Part shown: one piece after another, positions 13,757-24,761 of the stretch | Layout of the letters: every line of letters starts with the position of its first letter | Numbering within the stretch: position 1 is the stretch's first letter | Notes under the pieces: generated by a model | Told to the model about the DNA's origin: nothing | Database searches by the model: none | What the model saw: the letters and a program-made list of their open reading frames with translations, nothing else | NCBI GenBank assembly: GCA_958299035.1 | Contig: CATQJL010000316.1 | Coordinates: 48,481,585 to 48,545,584, forward strand | From: Cylicocyclus nassatus | Lineage: Eukaryota; Nematoda; Chromadorea; Rhabditida; Strongylidae | Direction: 5' to 3' | Length of the DNA stretch: 64,000 nt | Position numbers and translations under genes: made by a program

Positions 13757-15034
13757 ATGGACACCATGCAGAAAATGCCGGAGTGTCAGAAAAGGGTTCC
13801 GCATACAATCCCGTCGACCGAGGGTGAGGTCGCACAGGCAGATATTGCGGAGGTGTTGGCAGCAATGGCCCTTCCAGAGGTTGAGCTCTATGGAGATCCC
13901 CAAGGAAGGAACTTCGATGATTTTGTTAGCAGATTCATAATGAAGTGTGGTAGACTTGGACTGCATAACGACATGCTAGTACATCTTTTTCTGTCTAAAC
14001 TGGACGGATATCCTAAGGCAGTAGCCGAAACACTATCAGCAAGGATACGGGAGAGTACGTTCGAAGAAATTGTAGAAGCACTGCGAAACACATGGAGCAT
14101 AAATGAGTCTGCTGATCAAATAACTGCGTATGTACAACTCAAACATCTGCGGATGACAAAGGACATTACAGCCTTCTGTCTTGAGTTAGAGAGGCTTACG
14201 CGGTTAGCGTACCCAGACACCACAGACAAGCAGCTCTCATGGATAAGAGCTGCAGAATTGGTTTTGCAGTTGAGGGACTGGCCTGAATACTTCCAGATGT
14301 TCACCACCGTAGAGGCAGTGCCGAGGGAATGCGCGTATGAGCTGGTGAAAGCTATGGCGCTGCGCTGCGAACGTAGCAGGGAGATGGCTGTGGCGGTGCA
14401 ACAAATTACGGAACAAGTCGTGCTAAATGCATATGCCGATACATCCGTTAGCGAGAGCCAGACTCCAGTGGTGGAAAAAAATTGTGTTATGCAAGATACT
14501 TTGGAAGCATCTTGCAAAAGGTGGCCACGCTGTTACAACTGTAACAAACCAGGACATTATAGTCGCGAGTGTGGAGAAAGGAAAACCTCAGCGTCAGCAA
14601 AGAAACTTGAACAGTGCCCAAGTAACTTTACGGCATCTTTGGATCGATGGGTTTGCAGCTCGGCAAGGACACGATCGAGGAAGAATCAGCTGTTTGGGAA
14701 ACAAATGATGCTAAATGTACGTTTGCTGGGATTGTTTCGAAGAGCTATGGTAGATACAGGCTCTCAAATCAGCATTATCCCCCTGAGATTGCTAATGATG
14801 AGCATGAAAAAGGGATTTGATCTGAACGCGGACGTTGAAGAAATTTCGATTCAGCAGTTGCCTTCCGCATACGATGCCTCCGGGAAACGGATAAAGTTCA
14901 AGGGAGCGGTGAAGCTCACCTTGCAAGTCGAGAGTGGCACCAAGCACAGAGTAGCCTTTTTCGTGAGAGGGAGGAGATGGCGGAGTTGTGCTCGGAACAA
15001 ACGCGCTATCGCAACTTGGGCCATATATCGCTGA
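13757..15034 (+). CDS. Gag-protease polyprotein of the LTR element
   Basis: The frame is open from 13,667, but the first ATG is at 13,757, which I take as the start (425 codons). The first two thirds are a helical gag/capsid-like region. At 14,531-14,572 a retroviral-type zinc knuckle, CYNCNKPGHYSREC, shows C-X2-C-X4-H-X4-C spacing and would bind the element's RNA. A pepsin-like active site, VDTGSQ, lies at about 14,750-14,767, as in retroelement proteases that cut gag. The frame ends at 15,034 in a short arginine-rich tail. The conserved LLG-type block expected near the protease C-terminus (here VVLGTNAL, from about 14,985) sits in the +1 frame instead. The protease is therefore split between frames, by mutation or by programmed frameshifting. 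Confidence 0.85.
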   Translation: MDTMQKMPECQKRVPHTIPSTEGEVAQADIAEVLAAMALPEVELYGDPQGRNFDDFVSRFIMKCGRLGLHNDMLVHLFLSKLDGYPKAVAETLSARIRESTFEEIVEALRNTWSINESADQITAYVQLKHLRMTKDITAFCLELERLTRLAYPDTTDKQLSWIRAAELVLQLRDWPEYFQMFTTVEAVPRECAYELVKAMALRCERSREMAVAVQQITEQVVLNAYADTSVSESQTPVVEKNCVMQDTLEASCKRWPRCYNCNKPGHYSRECGERKTSASAKKLEQCPSNFTASLDRWVCSSARTRSRKNQLFGKQMMLNVRLLGLFRRAMVDTGSQISIIPLRLLMMSMKKGFDLNADVEEISIQQLPSAYDASGKRIKFKGAVKLTLQVESGTKHRVAFFVRGRRWRSCARNKRAIATWAIYR

Positions 15035-15752
15035 TTTGAGAAACACTCATAGTGGCACAAGAAGGACAGTTGTCGAAAAATTCGTCCAAGTCGGTGTTCC
15101 AAGAAAACGGAAAAAGCGGAAACAACAGCTCGAGACTACACCGCTAACCGAGATGTCTCCTAATTGTAAAGGAGTACGGGAAGAGGTCGCGAACTGTAAA
15201 GTAGCCTCGAGTACAAAAAGCAGGAGCGGTCGCTTTCAGCACGGCGTTAACTTGGCAGGGGCCAAGCTCACCGTGGCGGGGGAGAACACGAGGATCTGCA
15301 ATTCTGTGCGGTCCCTAGAGCGACAGCTCAAGAGAGCCAAGAGAGGCAGGTTGTCAAAAGCCGCCAGGAATCGACTAAATCGAAATTCACAACGTTCTAG
15401 CTTAAGAAATGACGTGAAGACAACCGAGTCTGGTGCTGAATCACGTACTAAGAGCCACAAATATCGCATTAGACCCCTTAATTCTATTTTCAGGTATAGT
15501 CGTAGGTGGATGCAAGGACAGCCTCCTGATTTGGTAGATGATTGCCACGATGCGGTAGCCAAGGTGGAAATCGGCCATCAATGGTGCAACAGCACTCTTT
15601 CTATGGAGGTGGGAGAAGACCTGTCGTCAGTTTCCTGGTCTCCAAGGGTCAAAACGCGAGAGTTGCCAATCCTCACTATGCACAAGTCACAAGTCGGGAC
15701 GACTCTTACCGACGGAGGGGCATGTCAAGGATGGACGCGGTGGCACCTATAG
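14982..15752 (+). CDS. Second frame: protease C-terminus plus basic region
   Basis: This frame overlaps the end of the gag-protease frame and has no ATG near its beginning. It opens with GVVLGTNALSQLG, the block expected at the end of a retropepsin, so it is most likely reached by a +1 shift or was separated by a one-base change. It continues for about 240 codons as a strongly basic region (clusters such as RKRKKRKQQ) with no reverse transcriptase motif. It runs into the 3' LTR, where it stops. The basic region is not recognised; it may be a fused remnant of deleted pol sequence or a nucleic-acid-binding tail. Confidence 0.6.
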   Translation, partial: GVVLGTNALSQLGPYIADLRNTHSGTRRTVVEKFVQVGVPRKRKKRKQQLETTPLTEMSPNCKGVREEVANCKVASSTKSRSGRFQHGVNLAGAKLTVAGENTRICNSVRSLERQLKRAKRGRLSKAARNRLNRNSQRSSLRNDVKTTESGAESRTKSHKYRIRPLNSIFRYSRRWMQGQPPDLVDDCHDAVAKVEIGHQWCNSTLSMEVGEDLSSVSWSPRVKTRELPILTMHKSQVGTTLTDGGACQGWTRWHL

Positions 15753-15943
15753 GCAATGATTATTGAATTCGATCTTGACCATGTACTTTGTACCGTGGCG
15801 GCTATAAATAAGGCCGCCCAGCCGCTGTTTTAGTCATTGTTATTGTCTGCTATTTCTAGTCTTCTAATAAATTTTTCTATTACTCTCTCGTTCCCCACCT
15901 GGACATCCGCCCTCGCACTAACGAACCCGGTTAGTGCGTGACA
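15723..15943 (+). repeat. 3' long terminal repeat
   Basis: 221 bp, the same limits as the 5' LTR, about 98.6% identical by my count (three differences, all in the central GC-rich part). It retains TATAAATAAGG. It is followed directly by the ATAG target duplication. Confidence 0.93.
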
Positions 15944-15947
15944 ATAG

Positions 15948-16511
15948 ATGTATCTCTAATTTCCAACTATGCATAGTATTTACGGCATTTTCCCGAAGAA
16001 TTTGAGGGCATTTTTCCTATAGAATTTTGTATAATCTTTTAAATAATCAAAGCCATTATTATTGATTGATTTGCCGCATAACAATAAAATGATCCTACGT
16101 AACAAAGCAGTTGCTTCAAACAAAGTACAGTAATTTAGTAAATTTTTTCGTATTGAGATATTCTGCGCCAGCATTGTAAGGTGAGTCTATGTCATACATT
16201 TTTAAAATGCCATAATCAAACCGTTTCACGCTTGGAACAAATGATGTCGGACGCAGTATTCCATTCAATGAAAAAAAAACTGTTTGAAGGTAAACCCTAG
16301 CCGCTTCCAGCACAGCTGTTACCCATTCTCAATCATTCTTTCTGTTTGCATGACTGGAACTTTATCTTCAAAACATTGTGCCATAAAACGGATTTATGAC
16401 TGGCAGCTGTTACGAATTTACTGCGTAATACAATCCCTAGAAACCAACAAACAAAAAATATGATGCTTTGAGCGATGCACTTTGGGAGTGCAAAAATCCT
16501 CTGCAAATATA
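15948..16511. other. Gene-free spacer
   Basis: AT-rich spacer between the LTR element and the next inverted-repeat element. Open frames are short and unsupported. Confidence 0.5.
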
Positions 16512-17456
16512 CAGGGTGGGGCAAAAGTCTGGGAGCCTAATACTTTTCCAGATAAAATCAGAAGGAAAATGTCTAGGAATAAAAAATTCGGTGTACACAT
16601 GAATCGAACCTGTACAAGTACAGCGCTGCCTTCGAATTTTGAGATTGCCTCTTCTGGCTTCAAAGCATCCCTTCGAAACCTTGGTAACTCCGCCCGTCGT
16701 GGCACGCAGGCAGTCGTAATTAAATTCGTCCCACGCCTTTACGATAACTGTTTCTTTCACCAGGCAAGCATGCGGTGTGATAGAGCAAGCTTTTGGCTAC
16801 AACGTCCTGCGAGAAAAATTTTTTTTGCAGTGTCTAGGGAAAAATTCTGGAATTTTTATTGAAGGCCAGTGTACTCGCATACTGGAAATATGGATGCGAT
16901 CGCGCGAACGGGAGCGAAGAATCGTAATCTGAAAAGTATTGAAATTGCTTAATCGATCGAACTCAAGTACATGCTTGCATAGAAGACTCATGGAAAGAAT
17001 ATAGCCTAGAATTCAGTGCCTGCCGTGCTCCTATAGCTTTCAAATTTATTTTTAAAGAAAAATGGCCACTGGCACGCAGGTATTATTCGCAAATTTTTAT
17101 TTTGCGTTTTCGGAAGAATGATATCTGCCAAACGCAACGAGGACGAACTGATAGCGCAAGGTTTTCTCTACATTGTGTGCATCGAGGTGCTCTAGAATAT
17201 CCACTGTATCTTTAGCTATGAAATAAATTTGTAGAAACGTGTAGACCAAAAATTTCGATTTTTTCGCTTTGCAGAAGCATATGTTTGATAAATCCAATTC
17301 CTACAAAAACATATGGCAAGAATTTTCAGCCATCCAAAGTGTGATTTGTAGGGGATGATCGCAGCAATAAGTGGCTCAAATTTGGAGCCAAAATCATCAG
17401 TAGTTGCTTGATTGACAGCACTGCAAAGTAGGCTCCCAGACTTTTGCCACACCCTG
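16512..17456. mobile_element. Non-autonomous TIR element (mariner-type ends)
   Basis: The left end, CAGGGTGGGGCAAAAGTCTG (16,512 onward), is the inverted complement of the right end at 17,430-17,456 apart from one mismatch. Both ends are flanked by TA, the target of Tc1/mariner elements. The interior of about 0.9 kb has open frames of 60-126 codons on both strands, but none contains a transposase motif such as DD34E. It is therefore best read as a non-autonomous or internally decayed mariner-like element. Confidence 0.8.
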
Positions 17457-20400
17457 TAATTTGGTAAAGCCAAGCGCTAAAAAATGCAAATGCGGTGTTG
17501 CAGATTCTGCAACATTCATGGCCTTTAGATTCTGAACTCCATCATTTTATGTCTTTTTTCTACTGCAATATGAATACGCCGTAAGAGTGAAAGCCCCTAA
17601 TTAGGATTTGAGATAATAATCTTGAGCGCTTCAGACATAGCCACAACACTTTTTTCGGTGCTTTCATAAGCCTTGCGCTATCTCTTGTATATTCCTCCTA
17701 TAAATACTTTCATGCGTTGTAATGTGCAGAAATCATACATCTCTTCGTTACAAATTATTAGGCTGGTTCAAACATGCCAAAATTGGTGATCTCTCCTTTT
17801 GAAAGTCTTCTAAGAAAGTTCAAAGCGATAGTCACTGTAGTACATAAATCAAAGCTATAAAAAAATCGATTTTTGGAATCGGTCTGGGCCTTAGAAATGT
17901 TAACATTTTGAAGTAAAGACCGGCAATGCGAATTCTAGGACCTACTCTTTCTAACAGAGTAAAATCCCTACTACTGTATGTCTTCACGAAAAGTGAGTTT
18001 TTGAGCGGCGTGACAGAAAGATGCGATTTTCAAAAAAACGTACTTGATGCAAATTCATATATTCTGATCACAAACATTGTAATAATCAGCAAAATGTGTA
18101 ACATACGAAACTTCACGAATATTTCTGACGGCTTTACAGATTTTGGTGTATAATCTCAGACTTCTAGTAAGGTTGGTATATGACTTTTGCGCCAAAATTT
18201 TCGAAAATCGCGTTTTCCTGCGCTTTTTACACACACTTCAGGCAAAAATTCGTATTGGTACAAAAAAATAACCATTCAAGTAAATTTTGTCGGAGTTTGT
18301 TCGTTCATATGCTAGAAGGCTTACGATAATTTGAGTTTATCCTTAATGTGGTACGAACGCTCTTTATGATTGAGAAATGTGTTGATAGGATTTGTGAATA
18401 GTTATGTAAAGCCAAATCAAAGCTTTTTTTTGCTTGACATTGAATTTGGTTTCTAACTGAAACTCTAATTTGCTTAGTAAAATAGAACATTCTTTGTGTA
18501 TTACAAGGTATATGACAAAAATTGAAAAGAATTGAATAGTTTGTTGAAACTCCGAATGGATCTTTTCTATTTTGGCGCAAGATATGCGGACCGCCCCAAT
18601 ATGTTGCCCAAGTTAATTACGTACCCTGCTTCTCGGAAACTCGGTCGGTCTCACGAGTAGAGGATGGCCGTGGCCTTTCACTCGAATATTCTACGACTTA
18701 CGCACTAGGAGTGAGCTTGAGCCAAACTCGGCTTCCGCACTCGTCTCATTCGTTCTCTGAGCTCAGTGATCTCGCCCCAGTATTTCTATACACTTCGAGT
18801 CACATATGGAAGAAACTGTAATCATCAGGAATTTGAAACTCTCAAGCTCTGTTTTCCTCATCACATTTCCGCAAATTCGTCATCAATTCCCATCGCTCCA
18901 TCAAAACCCCTGCTTGACATCGACTCCTAATTAGAATGGAACCCAAGTATCGCAAAGTTTTTGGAAAATGATATAGAGTGATAAAGAGGGAGAAAACCAG
19001 GCCTATCCACTGATACATAATGCGAAAATTATTGTTGCCATATCGCGTTGTAAAGGTTGGTGATTGACATTTAAAAATTTCTCACATTTCGTTCGCTGGA
19101 AAAAAAACTACTAGATCCAGCAACTTTTAATATTACTTCGAGTGTGTACTGTGACCTACTCTTTCTAATGGAGTCAAAATCGGATTCCTCTAAAACAGCT
19201 GTTGGTTTCCAACCCATCGCCTCGAGTTTTTATATTGCTCAAATGCAGTATACTCAGTAAACTACCACAATATGCACTAAAGATTTTTTGAACAGAATTT
19301 TTCAGAATTTTCAGCTGAAATCTTTGTCCATCTTCGGTAATAGAAACCTTAGTGCGCGCGCATCCTTCCGTTTTGCTTAGTTCAAAGCTCATTCCGAAGA
19401 TTAACCCGAGAAGTGCAGCGCCTCCGGAATTCAATCAAAGCGCATGTTCTCATGCAATCAGCAACGAGTTTCGACAGTAAAAGACTTTATTTCCATGTAC
19501 TTTTTTCTGGATAGCCAATTCTGCCATGACTGTGTCTGCTATGTTTATCCGCTCAAAATTGCTTGTAAGTAATTGGCATAGCTAACGAACTCTTATTTAT
19601 AATCTAGAAAATCTACATCAAGGTGGACTTTCCAGAAATCTTTGGTAGACTGTACCGCAAAAAAAACCATGGAGGTTTCAAACAAAAATTAGTATTTTGT
19701 GAGAAAATCGATTCCAAGAAAAATTCTTGTTTGCAAATTCAGTAATTTTCTTTTGCTGTACAGGTTGTTATCGGTGACAAATGCTCAGATTTCAAGACAA
19801 TAGGGCATATGACAGAGTTTTTGGTTTTTTTCCCATGTAGTGAGGTAATCGTTTTGAGAGATAGATGTAATGTGATCAACGACAGTCATTGCACAAATTA
19901 TCGTTGAATATCACACAAAAGTATCTTTCAGGTTAATGTCCAAAATTTTTTCCAAAAATATTCCCAGCGCCAGCTTATTTCAAGATCCTTCAGATTTCAC
20001 ACCTTTTTGAAATTATTCCCATAGAAGCTATAATGCAGCTTTCAACTTTTGAAAAAATGGACGATAGTTTTTTGTTGCGACGCATTCTTCCTTAAAACTC
20101 CTTCAAAGTGTTATAGCTTTACTCAGTTTATCTTCAAGAGAACCGTCACTAAACTAGTCTGACAATTCGTCATCTATCAAGAAAATTTACGAATAATGCT
20201 TTTGTTTACTTTGTGCGGTGAGTTCATAACAATGTCACAGTGATTATCTTTCTTCAGGGTAAGTTTAATGTACTTATTTGCGACAGGTCTTTGAAGGCCT
20301 GACAGAATAGGAACTTCATGTAAAAGAGCGTGTGAATGAGCTTTTAAGAGCACTTTTGTGAGCAAACAACTTAAATGTGTTCCTTGCGTGATACAGAGCA

Positions 20401-23400
20401 CTCTATCAGCCCAATTTGTCATCTCGGAAGCAAGTTAAATAACTAATGAAGCTTTTCAAAACGAAAGACTTTGCAGTCACTCATCATACCTGAGTCCCAG
20501 CGATGCGAGCTAGCTAAGAAAGAATCGAGGTAAACAACTGCATTGTTTGTGCGTTTGCACTGAAGAGCTGCTATTACCTGCACAAAATAGATTAGTCCAA
20601 TCCTCGAGACATCTACCGACATCTCCAGCTTATGTATAGCCAGTCAAGCCACGGCTCACTTAGCCACGCAATCTTCTGATGTTTGTGGGAACGGCGACTA
20701 AGTCCCGATCGTTCACGCGGCTAGCAAGACATTTCATTCACTCATTTTGTCCGTGTTTTGAGGCGAGGCCCTAGGAGCAGGGACAGCGCCCCACCAATTG
20801 CTTGCCACATCGTAGAATTGCGTCAAAACACAACGCAAGTGAGCTGAAAATCGTCTAGCCGTTTCCCTATTACGAAGTAAGATAATCTCGAGAGTCTAGA
20901 ACTTGCGCTATTATACTTTTATGTAAATCACTTCCTGCTTTGTTTTCTCGAAGTCTATTCAGTCTATTCACTCAAATATTCTTCTTCAGAAAAGGTTGAG
21001 AACTTGAAATTAAAAGAACTCGTCAACTACTTGATTCTACCTTTTTATTTTATCCAAATTAATATTTTCTTCAAATAATATGCAACACCTATCAAATAAA
21101 CTGTAACTCATAGCCGCCTTAGTTTGCAGATTTATTATTCCTGCTGTTTTGAGATGACGAGACCAGTGTTTGGTTAGAGAACCTTTCACCTTAAGAACGG
21201 TTTCTCAGTAATTTATTTTGTTTTAGTTTTATTGATGCTATGACATCATCTTCTCTGATTCAATCTCATTTCAAGCTTCCAAGATCGAGATGCCTTTTTT
21301 TATTAAGCAGTTTGAGACACAAGATTGCATTGATACCTTTCGCCATTGCTATTGAGCGTCATCAAATCATCTCTTTCTTTGTCACAAGGAATCTTACTTT
21401 TGAGTTTGGAGAATTTGAATTTAGCTCCTCACGCAGATGAGAACAAAAATCACGATTTTCGAGATTTTCGAGAACGTTTCGGAAAGTTCTTCGAGCGTAC
21501 AAACAGGTGAAGCTCATGATTTCAACAAAAATTTCGATTTCTTTGTTTGAAAGTTGGGTATTTGCAACACTGAATTTATTTTAGCCACTCAAAATATAAA
21601 AAAGTTGCTTGTAAATTATCGCTGATAGCGTCAAGCTCGAAATTTTCGCGAGCATTTTTTGCGGAGGCACTATTTTCACCCTGTTCCTGATGGCAAATAA
21701 TCTTCAAATTATAATTCATTATCCACACTTATATTTCACAACCTTTGTGCATGTCGATTGCGTGTTTGGAGACGCAAAGTACCGATTACTCATCAGAACG
21801 GCACAATTTGTTTTTTTATCCCACGGCTGTCCTTCAATCTTCGTTATGCTCAGTCGTGTAACGTTCGCATTTCAATTAGTGCAAGCTTATGAGGGTGAGA
21901 TACTGCAGCCGTCCTGGACTGGCAGCTGCTGTTCAAAGACCTCCACCCTTCATCGTTCTCACTTAATCTATCACTAAATGAATGGTCAATGATCCGCAGC
22001 CGTGTTTGTCTCACAAAGTTTTCATGAGATCGGGACTCTGCAGTTTCTAAGCAGTTGATTCTGTTTACCGAAATTTTTGCCGAACCCTAGTTCAGCCTCC
22101 TACTGTTCCATCCCTGCCTAAAACTGATTTGCGGCCGATTTCCTCTCATCTGGTGTAGCGAGTTCCTCGCAGAGCTACGACTTCTATAATTTCGATCTGG
22201 ATAAACTTTAGTAGTTGGGTTCTTTATGAACTAGATATTAGAAAGAGTGGGACAAAGCAAAACTACAATGCAATGAGATTTTTTTGGCTGTCATCATTTG
22301 CTACCATGTACTTCTACGAAATATTGTATTGTTCGTTCTACCGATCGCAGCTTCTTGAATTTAGCTTTCATCGCTGGAATAATTTCAGCTGTAGTGATTT
22401 TTTTCATTCATGTGAATGGCAACTTTGATTTCATTTTGAAATAATTACCTTGATAATTCATAATACTCTCGTCGATTCAACTTTTCTTTCACTTTCCAGT
22501 GGCTTCGTTTCTGTACTAACTTCTCTCATGCTCAGTCAGATAGTCGGCATGGTTCCCATTCCATCGTTTTTATCATCTCCAAGACGGCTCTTAAAATCTT
22601 CAATCGATTTTTGGTTTTTCGATTTCTGATCAAATAACATCAATAGAGTGAATTTTTGCATTAAATATTTTTTGGTCCCCCGAACTGGCTGTTCATGCTT
22701 TCTATAGATATTTTTAATATTTCACCAAATTCCATATGCTGTCGATCCAAACCTCACAGAGACATGTGGTGGGCCAAACGGGTATAATTTGAAGCGACCT
22801 TTGCTTTTTTTCTCCTGGCCGTTTTTTCGCTTCCATTCGTGGGAGCTCTAAAACTAAAATTGTTATGATTCATTTCCACAGTCGCACACAGATGCCGAAT
22901 TTTATGTTAAAGCAAGTGGCTTTATTCTTGAGAGTAATATATGATAATAATGGTGTTTTGGAACTTTTATTTGTGACTGACTTTTATTTGTGGGGAATCT
23001 TTGAGGTCTGATGCGAGCAGTATTACCCAAGTTTGATAAAATGAAGTCCTTTGGAAGAATCAAATACGTCTTATAAAGCCGGAAAAAATTAGACTATCCA
23101 CCTATTTTGTATCTTCCAAAAGCTTGGACTGAAGAGTTTGAAAATTAGCCGAAGTTGATTGTGGTACCAGTTAGGTTTGGAATCTTGGCGGTAATTTAAT
23201 ATGAATACTATAACAATCAGTTTGAAAGCACCGCTATAAAGAGGAAAAGAAGCTGCATCGATTGTCAATCATATGCATCTTCTCATGCCTCAAGTTTTAT
23301 GATAGGTCGAACAAATCGCATGAGCTTTCGCAACGACCTGATACTTCTTCGGCAGCTTGCTGAACTTTCCGAAGAAAATGAGTAAGCCTTACTAACCTCG

Positions 23401-24686
23401 CTCTAAGATGTCGAAACCCTGGATCAAACAACTTTTTCTTAATCTGAATGGTAGGCAAGGTAACAAATTGGAAAATCTAGGGATTTTTTTAAAGTTGTCT
23501 TGTGAACTTTCACTTGCTTGTGCTGAGCATGATTAACGCAAGAGCAGAAGTATTTTGATTTTGATGGGCGTGTAATTGCTAGTAGATTTCAAAATGTTTT
23601 TGCTAGTAAAGAAGTTGAGTATGTGGGCATGGGTCGTTTACTTGAGAAGCTTGAGAGCAACGTAACGAATGCGCTCAAGTTCAAGACGATTATCGGGCAA
23701 GGGTCTTCTGAAAAAATTTGCCAAGCTCTCCACTTGAATCTCTTTCCAATTCTATTTTGCCAAGACTACATCCCATTCGAAATTTTTTCAATGATAAAGA
23801 ACGAAAATTGTTCAAACACACTTTCTTCAAATTTACTCTACATTGCCACAATTCGCCTAATCAAACAGCCGCGAGGCACATTCGCAGCGAAGCCCAAACT
23901 ATCCCTAATTGCATAGCCCACACACATGTGACTTGCATTCATGACAATTAGGTTTTTATAGAGCTCTCGATATTGAATAGTACGAGAACTCACGTCTACT
24001 TTCCATTTTCAGAACTTCCTCTTTGAAAGTTCACGTTCAATTTCAAAATTGAATCAAATGGGCACAAAAACGCTCAAAGTTGCTCGAAATAATTGTGATA
24101 TTTCATGTCGGGTAACATTTGAGGGATCACATGCTGGTAATAGCGAATAGGCTCACGGGTACTTTCAATGCGTTGATTCGATTTGCTTTGCTTTCATTCT
24201 GTGACTGGATTTCTGCCAACAAACAAACTCGTTAACTGTCTGTCGCGTTCTCGTCGCTGATTTCTCCTCCTGATTAGCTAAGCAGCCTAGAAATACACAT
24301 TTTAAATGTTTAAAAATATGCTAGATTGTGCAGATGTGTTTTGGGTGAGTAATGCATGGCTTTTGATTTTTTATTGAGATTGTTATTGACAGATAGCGGA
24401 TACTAGCCGCGTAGTCTTTTCTTGTAAACAGGAAAAACATTACAACGACGCTTGAAAGAGGGCAAACTCTTACACGATAATATTTATTTCTTTTTTGAGC
24501 GATTACCTTCATCTTTGTCATAACCTGGCTGCTTCGACTATCTGCTTTCACTGATCTCTTGATCAAAACCTTCTTTGGGATGTTATAAATACCATCATTC
24601 TGAATTGATCTTATCGTATTAGTGATCTGTACTACCTCTATATCCGTTTTGTCCAATCTTACGCAATTCTATTTGATGAAAAATTG
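17457..24686. other. Long gene-free stretch
   Basis: No gene is supported across these 7.2 kb. Small features: the phrase CCTACTCTTTCTAA followed by GGAGT or AGAGT recurs near 17,940 and 19,155, suggesting repeat fragments; GC-richer patches occur at about 18,630-18,790 and 20,640-20,870 without recognisable products; most of the rest is AT-rich. A 111-codon minus-strand frame at 24,321-24,656 starts 106 bp from the receptor gene start in divergent orientation, but I could not build a gene from it. Confidence 0.4.
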
Positions 24687-24700
24687 TTTTTTTTTTTCAG
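24687..24700 (+). promoter_or_regulatory. Probable trans-splice acceptor of the receptor gene
   Basis: An unbroken T run ending TTTTCAG lies 61 bp upstream of the ATG at 24,762. No good donor pairs with it nearby. In nematodes such an outron acceptor commonly receives a spliced leader; a normal 5' UTR intron is the alternative. Confidence 0.55.
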
Positions 24701-24761
24701 AAATTATTCGTAATTCAACTCCTTTCCTTATAGCTGCCCAGATTAGTGATAGACAACATCA

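Larger units (their letters stand above)
13097..15943 (+). mobile_element. LTR retrotransposon, intact ends, no reverse transcriptase
   Basis: Two 221-bp LTRs (13,097-13,317 and 15,723-15,943) begin TGTC and end GACA and differ at only three positions by eye. The insertion is flanked by a 4-bp target duplication, ATAG, at 13,093-13,096 and 15,944-15,947. TGGGGGCCGAACC directly after the 5' LTR is a candidate primer-binding site. GACGGAGGGGCA directly before the 3' LTR is a polypurine tract. The 2.4-kb interior encodes a gag-like region, a CCHC zinc knuckle and an aspartic protease, then a basic region in another frame. No reverse transcriptase, RNase H or integrase is present, so mobilisation would need another element. 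The 4-bp duplication and the gag-protease order fit Ty3/gypsy-like or BEL-like elements; I cannot decide between them. Confidence 0.93.

Noticed and set aside
18600..18630. Spliced-leader-like phrase TTGCCCAAGTTAATTAC
   Set aside because: It does not match the nematode SL1 22-mer in order and no SL RNA Sm site or fold follows.
24321..24656. 111-codon minus-strand frame divergent to the receptor gene
   Set aside because: Basic, no domain, and no splice or start context beyond an ATG; kept as unexplained.
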